The notes beneath the pieces are model-generated. The model ran no database searches. It had not been told where the DNA came from and saw only the letters and a program-made list of their open reading frames with translations. From Chloroflexota bacterium (GTDB taxonomy: Bacteria > Chloroflexota > Anaerolineae > UBA4142): 16,575 nt of DNA. A program made the translations under genes and the position numbers. Each line of letters begins with the position of its first letter. Position 1 is the stretch's first letter. Shown here one piece after another: positions 13,257 to 16,575 of this stretch. The stretch spans positions 1 to 16,575 of the forward strand of contig JAMCRS010000052.1 in the NCBI GenBank assembly GCA_023380675.1, given 5' to 3'.

Positions 13257-14281
13257 CTAGACGACCACCCACGCGCGTTGGTGGGACGCGCGGCGAATGG
13301 AGTCGATCACGTCAGCCACGGCCGCCCCATCTCCAAAATCCGGCACCATCGACGTGTCGCTCGAATTGTCAATACGTGCGACCATGCGCTCGGCTAGCCG
13401 CGCCATGCCCCACATCAGCGGATCTTGCGGGCTTGAACCCAACTCGAGTCGTTTGGGGATCGGCAGTATTGCCATTTCGCGATCGCCGTCGCGCATGCCC
13501 ATGAGCTGGCCGCTGTTCACGATCAGCGTACCGCGTTGACCGTACGCACTGATCGTCCAACCCGGGTCGTGCCGCCCTCCGGTGACAAAGTTCAGCAGCG
13601 CCTCGCCGCCGCCCTCGAATTCCAGCGCGCACCAAAATGCGTCATCCGCCGTCACCGGGCGGTTTTCGAACCCGTTCGTCTTGGCTCCCCCGGACTTGGA
13701 AACGCGGACCGTCGGAAAATGGGTCCGGCGCACGGCGGCGACGCGTGCGATCGCGCCAAACCACCACAACGCGACGTCGATGAAATGCGCGCCCAACTCC
13801 ATTAAGAGTCCGCCGCCGCGCGCGTCTTCGGCCGCCCAATTGCCGTGCTCACCCCAGGGACGCTCCATGACCATCGTGACGTCGGCTCGCAGGAAAGAGC
13901 CGATATAGTCCTCCTCGATCAATTCCTTGGCGTAGGCGACGGCCGGCAAATAGCGCATCTCGAAATCGACCGCGTGGACGATCCCGCGTGCCTGCGCGCA
14001 ACGGAGCAGGTCGTGTGCCCCAGCTCCGGAGAGCGCCAGAGGCTTTTCGCACAAGACGTGGAACCCCGCCTCGATCGTCTGCCGCGCCATCCGTTCGTGG
14101 AACTCGGGTGGAGACGCGATGCTGACCAGGTCGATTGACTTGGACGCTTTTGCGCCACCTGATCGCGCGTCGCTTCGGTATCGCAAACGGCGGCGACCTG
14201 TGCATTTCGCACGTGTTGGAATGCCTCGATCTGGAGCGATCCCCAGCCGGTGCCGACGACGCCAATTCGGACCTTAGCCAT
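13257..14281 (-). pseudogene. Gfo/Idh/MocA-family oxidoreductase, broken by a small deletion/frameshift
   Basis: A NAD(P)-dependent sugar- or inositol-type dehydrogenase split between two frames. The first part starts at ATG 14281 with IGVVGTGWGSLQ (dinucleotide-binding glycines) and runs through AAVCDTEATRDQVAQK (the Asp that contacts the ribose). The second part picks up as SKSIDLVSIASPP, then CEKPLAL (catalytic Lys), ELGAHFIDVALWWFG and the C-terminal beta domain, ending at TAG 13257. Only about four residues remain where homologues have roughly 15-20 between VAQK and IDLV, so an internal deletion that is not a multiple of three near 14145-14152 is likely, not a simple one-base slip. The ATG overlaps the previous gene's TGA by one base (TGATG), indicating an operon. 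Assembly error is possible. Confidence 0.82.
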
Positions 14282-14643
14282 CAATCCGCGCCTGGCAGCA
14301 AGGACTCGTCGCCGAAGCGAATCAGCCGGTTGACCGGCTGCCTGACCCACAGGCTCAGCACGTCGACGCCCTCGACCTTTTCCAGGTTGGCGCCGATGAT
14401 ATCGACCTGCCGGCGCAACCCGTCCATTTGCTTATAGTCCAATCGAATCGGTCGGTTCGTTCCCCACGCGCGCAGACAACGGTCCATCAATTTCTGTCCG
14501 TTGAACGACCGCACCTGACACGTCGCGGCGACGTACGCCTTTTGACCCTCCAGTACCGAAAGCGTCCACGGGTCGGTCGACAGGTGAAAGTCGGGCGTCG
14601 GTCCCTCCACGATCGTGATCAATTCAGGCTCAACCGAGTCCAC
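14281..14643 (-). CDS. Small conserved-looking protein of unknown function
   Basis: A 120-residue soluble protein, not recognised. It has no signal peptide, membrane helix or cysteine cluster. Visible stretches are LITIVEGPTPDFHLSTDPW (8-26), KLMDRCLRAWGTNRPIRLDY (51-70) and ANLEKVEGVDVLSLWVRQP (85-103), consistent with a mixed alpha/beta fold. The frame is supported by tight packing: its GTG at 14643 lies three bases after the enoyl-CoA hydratase stop, and its TGA overlaps the oxidoreductase ATG by one base, so it is translationally coupled on both sides. The Shine-Dalgarno (AGGGA) lies within the end of the upstream gene. It may belong with the hydratase or the oxidoreductase; no function is proposed. 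Confidence 0.75.
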   Translation of the reverse strand: MDSVEPELITIVEGPTPDFHLSTDPWTLSVLEGQKAYVAATCQVRSFNGQKLMDRCLRAWGTNRPIRLDYKQMDGLRRQVDIIGANLEKVEGVDVLSLWVRQPVNRLIRFGDESLLPGAD

Positions 14644-14646
14644 GTT

Positions 14647-15420
14647 CTACTTCCCTTTCCACGCCGGTTTTCGTTTCGCCACGAAAGCGTCCATGCCTTC
14701 CCGCTGGTCTTGCGTAGAGAACAAAAGATAAAAGAGGCGACGCTCGTACTCCAAGCCCTCTCCGAGCGGCTCTTCGTGGGCCTTGTTCACAGCCTCTTTG
14801 GCGAGTTGCGCCGCGATGGGCGCCTTGGAGGCGATCTCACGCGCAAGCGCCTTCGCTTCGTCGAGATAGGACTCGATTGGCACCACGCGCGAGACGAGTC
14901 CTCTCGCTTCCGCTTCGCGCGCGGCCATGAATTTGCCGGTCAAAATCATCTCCATCGCACGCGATTTACCGATCGCGCGCGTCAAACGCTGCGTCCCCCC
15001 TGCTCCCGGAATGACGCCCAGATTGATCTCGGGCTGGCCGAACTGCGCCGACTCGGACGCGACGATCATGTCGCACGCCATCGCGAGCTCGCAACCCCCG
15101 CCCAGACAGTAACCGCTCACAGCCGCAATCGTCGGCTTGCGAGTACGGCGCAAACGATCCCACTGCGCGATCCAATTTTGGGTCAGCATCTCCGCCGGCG
15201 TAGCGGCGCGCATTTCCTCGACGTCGGCGCCGGCGCTAAACGCCCTGTCACTTCCATGAACGAGGATGCACCGCACGGAGTCGTCCGCGTCGAACCCGGC
15301 AATCGCATCGCCCAGCTCGATCATCATTCGGCTGTTGAGCGCATTCATCACTTTGGGGCGATTGAGTGCTACGACGCCGACGGCGTCCTCAGTGGAGACG
15401 ACGATGTTCTCGAATGCCAT
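14647..15420 (-). CDS. Enoyl-CoA hydratase/isomerase (crotonase family)
   Basis: Adds water across the double bond of enoyl-CoA esters, in fatty-acid or aromatic/short-chain acid degradation. The 257-residue protein has the oxyanion segment AFSAGADVEEM (60-70) and the GGGCELA motif with catalytic Glu111. The second catalytic Glu131 lies in FGQPEINLG, followed by VIPGAGGTQRL (136-146). Both glutamates match those of rat mitochondrial hydratase (Glu144, Glu164), so true hydratase activity is likely. The ATG at 15420 is chosen because GAGGAG lies four to five bases upstream; the ATG at 15432 overlaps that site. It is 39 bases downstream of DinB and three before the unknown 120-residue gene. A thiolase remnant elsewhere in the window is not adjacent. 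Confidence 0.93.
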   Translation of the reverse strand: MAFENIVVSTEDAVGVVALNRPKVMNALNSRMMIELGDAIAGFDADDSVRCILVHGSDRAFSAGADVEEMRAATPAEMLTQNWIAQWDRLRRTRKPTIAAVSGYCLGGGCELAMACDMIVASESAQFGQPEINLGVIPGAGGTQRLTRAIGKSRAMEMILTGKFMAAREAEARGLVSRVVPIESYLDEAKALAREIASKAPIAAQLAKEAVNKAHEEPLGEGLEYERRLFYLLFSTQDQREGMDAFVAKRKPAWKGK

Positions 15421-15459
15421 GCTTCTCCTCATCCGACCTGAACGGGTCTTGCGCCGAGC

Positions 15460-15951
15460 TCATCCATTGAGCTCTCTGAGCAGCGCTTTGTCACGCAACG
15501 CGACGATTTGCGCGAGGTGATCCAATGTATGCTGATAGTCGTGCGAAGCAAGCCAATCCAGAGAGATTTTGCCATAGTCGGGATGTGCGGCCCAGTTGGC
15601 CCAATCCTCGTTCGAAGCTTGACGCAGGAGCGAGACAAATTTGCGCCGCGCCGCGCGAAATTCAGCCACAATCTTTGTAAAAGGCTCGGTTGCGGCATAG
15701 TGCTCGCGGTTCCATTCGACCTGATCGAAATTGGCAACCGCGGGATGCGGTCCGGCCATGATCCGCTGTGTACGCTCAACGAAGACGTACTGCTCCGTGT
15801 CGCGCATGTGAGCGACCACCTGGTGGATCGTCCATTCGCCGGGCGCCGGCGCCTGCGCGATATCGTCCGCGCTCAATTGTGAAATATACCACATATAGTC
15901 CTTGCCGCTCTGTTCTATCCGATCGACAAGCCCAGCGCGTTTGCGGTTCAT
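15460..15951 (-). CDS. DinB-family protein (putative metal-dependent thiol transferase fold)
   Basis: A 163-residue four-helix DinB/YfiT-type protein. The metal-binding pattern is visible: His48 in VVAHMRDTEQY and His141-x-x-x-His145 in HDYQHTLDHLAQI. The GEWTIHQVVAHM segment is typical of the family. Members bind Ni, Zn or Fe and some act as bacillithiol- or mycothiol-dependent transferases, but the reaction here is unknown. The ATG at 15951 has GAGGAG seven bases upstream. It is first in the long minus-strand run and is preceded by a leader of about 195 nt and a consensus promoter at 16154-16183. Its stop codon lies inside a 7-bp palindrome (15456-15474) with no T-run, probably without function. 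Confidence 0.88.
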   Translation of the reverse strand: MNRKRAGLVDRIEQSGKDYMWYISQLSADDIAQAPAPGEWTIHQVVAHMRDTEQYVFVERTQRIMAGPHPAVANFDQVEWNREHYAATEPFTKIVAEFRAARRKFVSLLRQASNEDWANWAAHPDYGKISLDWLASHDYQHTLDHLAQIVALRDKALLRELNG

Positions 15952-16147
15952 TACGTGACTCCTCAGGATCGTTCAAGATCCGAGCCGATTCTACCTAGCC
16001 AATTGCACGAAAGCGCTGTCCCTCTACATAGACCAATCTCCAAAAAGGGACGTGTCTTCCCGCCAAGGCACTGCCAAATTCATGGTGCTCGGCTCGCCGA
16101 CCTGGCATCCCAGCAAGTACGACCGGTCAAGTTGTTTTCGATGCCCT
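15952..16147 (-). other. Long leader before DinB with a terminator-like element
   Basis: If transcription begins near 16147 from the consensus promoter, the DinB leader is about 195 nt. Within it, on the minus strand, GGGAAGACACGTCCC is followed by TTTTT (16042-16061), a weak 4-bp hairpin with a clear U-run. Before that come two short self-complementary stretches, TCGGCGAGCCGA (about 16096-16107) and a TTGGCA/TGCCTTGG pair (about 16062-16077). Premature termination at the U-run would leave an RNA of about 100 nt. No known riboswitch core was recognised, and no convincing coding sequence is present. Confidence 0.35.
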
Positions 16148-16153
16148 TCGGTC

Positions 16154-16183
16154 ATTATAACCGCGTTGCGAAATGGATGTCAA
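16154..16183 (-). promoter_or_regulatory. Consensus sigma-70 promoter upstream of DinB
   Basis: On the minus strand a perfect TTGACA (16183-16178) and perfect TATAAT (16159-16154) are 18 bases apart. The expected start is near 16147, reading toward DinB and the genes after it. This is the strongest promoter seen in the window. Confidence 0.8.
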
Positions 16184-16238
16184 GGGTTTGCACTCGGAAC
16201 GAGATTTCTGCAAAGTCGCGCGGATGCAACAAGTTACG

Positions 16239-16268
16239 CGAACGCGCTAGCGCATTGCAGCGCGTTCG
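16239..16268. repeat. 10-bp inverted repeat in the intergenic region
   Basis: CGAACGCGCT (16239-16248) pairs perfectly with AGCGCGTTCG (16259-16268) around a 10-nt loop. No T-run follows on either strand, so a terminator is unlikely. It lies 56 bases upstream of the DinB promoter -35 box and could be a protein-binding site; that is speculation. Apart from this and a 5-bp GAAA-loop hairpin at 16359-16372, nothing is recognised in 16184-16440. Confidence 0.45.
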
Positions 16269-16443
16269 AACCATGAAGCATCGGCTCCGCGGCAAATTCC
16301 CAATGCGCCGGCCTCTCCTCCCCAGTCTGTGGAAGAGGAGAACGTCGCTGGCTCGAATCGGTTGAAAAACCGGGGCTGGGGCTGTGATTTCAAGTTGACC
16401 CGCCGCCGGCAACCGAGAAATACCGTGCGCGCGGCGGCCGCTA

Positions 16444-16481
16444 ACTTGAGTAAACTACCACCGCCAAAGGCGGTGGCTTTG
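16444..16481 (-). mobile_element. Possible IS200/IS605-type right end (hairpin and flank)
   Basis: On the minus strand a perfect 8-bp stem CCACCGCC / GGCGGTGG with loop TTT (16476-16458) is preceded by AAAG and followed by TAGTTTACTCAAG. Many IS200/IS605 right ends, as I recall them, look like AAGCC-hairpin-GGTAGTT(C/T)AC, which this matches closely. It lies about 40 bases after the stop of the gene entering from the right edge, where a tnpB gene would be expected. In such elements the RNA guide of TnpB spans this end. The same hairpin could instead be an ordinary terminator, although no long T-run follows it. The element body is outside the window. Confidence 0.45.
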
Positions 16482-16519
16482 AACCATTGCGCCTGGAAGG
16501 CGCGCGCTTACTTTAGCCG

Positions 16520-16575
16520 TTAGTCGAACAGCTTGGTTTGCACGGCCTCAACTTGCTTTTCTTGCTTCTCTTGCC
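16520..16575 (-). CDS. 3' end of a gene entering from the right edge
   Basis: The minus strand reads QEKQEKQVEAVQTKLFD and then TAA at 16522-16520. Only the last 17 codons are in the window. The tail is charged, with repeated Gln-Glu-Lys, and is followed after about 40 bases by the IS200/IS605-like hairpin, so a TnpB-type protein is one possibility. The residues themselves do not prove it, and an unrelated gene with a coiled-coil tail would look the same. Confidence 0.45.
   Translation of the reverse strand, partial: QEKQEKQVEAVQTKLFD

Noticed and set aside
15456..15474. 7-bp palindrome overlapping the DinB stop as a terminator
   Set aside because: Short stem and no T-run on either strand; the next gene starts 39 bases away with a good ribosome site.
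16040..16147. SRP RNA, cobalamin riboswitch or 6S RNA in the DinB leader
   Set aside because: Isolated words such as GCCAGG and CGGGAAG occur, but the conserved cores (GGAAGG...AGCAGCC, the B12 box, a long 6S rod) and their order are missing.
16264..16270. GTTCGAA resembling a tRNA T-loop
   Set aside because: No matching acceptor, D-arm or anticodon arm can be built around it; it is the end of an inverted repeat.
15955..16365. Plus-strand open frame of 136 codons in the right-hand intergenic region
   Set aside because: No ribosome site, an Arg/Ser-rich product without a recognisable fold, and a perfect promoter on the opposite strand runs through it.

Overview
The window is about 16.6 kb of moderately GC-rich bacterial chromosome. 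It most likely comes from an uncultured Chloroflexota-like lineage. That is an inference from a lipoprotein with a long Thr-Pro linker, a large GT39-type membrane glycosyltransferase with C-terminal beta-sandwich domains, a non-adenylylated GSI-alpha glutamine synthetase and the mix of ATG, GTG and TTG starts. No rRNA, tRNA or CRISPR array was seen.

Layout, left to right. A terminator at the left edge closes an unseen upstream gene and is followed by a glycerophosphodiester phosphodiesterase (+). A two-way terminator separates it from a minus-strand series: a GNAT acetyltransferase, a UgpC/MsmX-type sugar ABC ATPase with its own promoter, a subtilisin-like protease, and a tiny standalone I9 protein just upstream of the protease. 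Back-to-back promoters near 4.4 kb drive this protease pair leftward and a Thr/Pro-rich lipoprotein rightward. The lipoprotein is followed by a 902-residue GT39-like glycosyltransferase. From about 8 to 16 kb every gene lies on the minus strand. Transcription there appears to run first through DinB, enoyl-CoA hydratase, an unknown 120-residue protein, a broken Gfo/Idh/MocA oxidoreductase, a ferritin-like protein and a methyltransferase, ending at a terminator near 11.65 kb. A second run follows: a Vps62-like protein, a frameshifted small gene, an EamA transporter and glnA, ending at a strong terminator near 8.15 kb. A consensus promoter with a roughly 195-nt leader precedes DinB. The right edge carries the last 17 codons of an unknown gene followed by a hairpin resembling an IS200/IS605 right end.

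The most interesting item is the protease locus. The subtilase carries its own I9-like prodomain, and an 84-residue protein that looks like a second copy of that prodomain is encoded immediately upstream in the same reading frame, separated by one TAG stop and seven sense codons. Both domains end in the same residues, V-H-T-M, at the place where the subtilisin propeptide is normally cut. This suggests a dedicated inhibitor or folding helper, or a tandem-prodomain protease split by an amber codon. Neither protein has a visible Sec signal.

Three decayed or damaged genes are present: a thiolase C-terminal remnant with an intact active-site signature (minus strand, near 8.0 kb), the oxidoreductase with an apparent small internal deletion, and a frameshifted small gene. 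All calls come from reading the sequence; no database search was possible.
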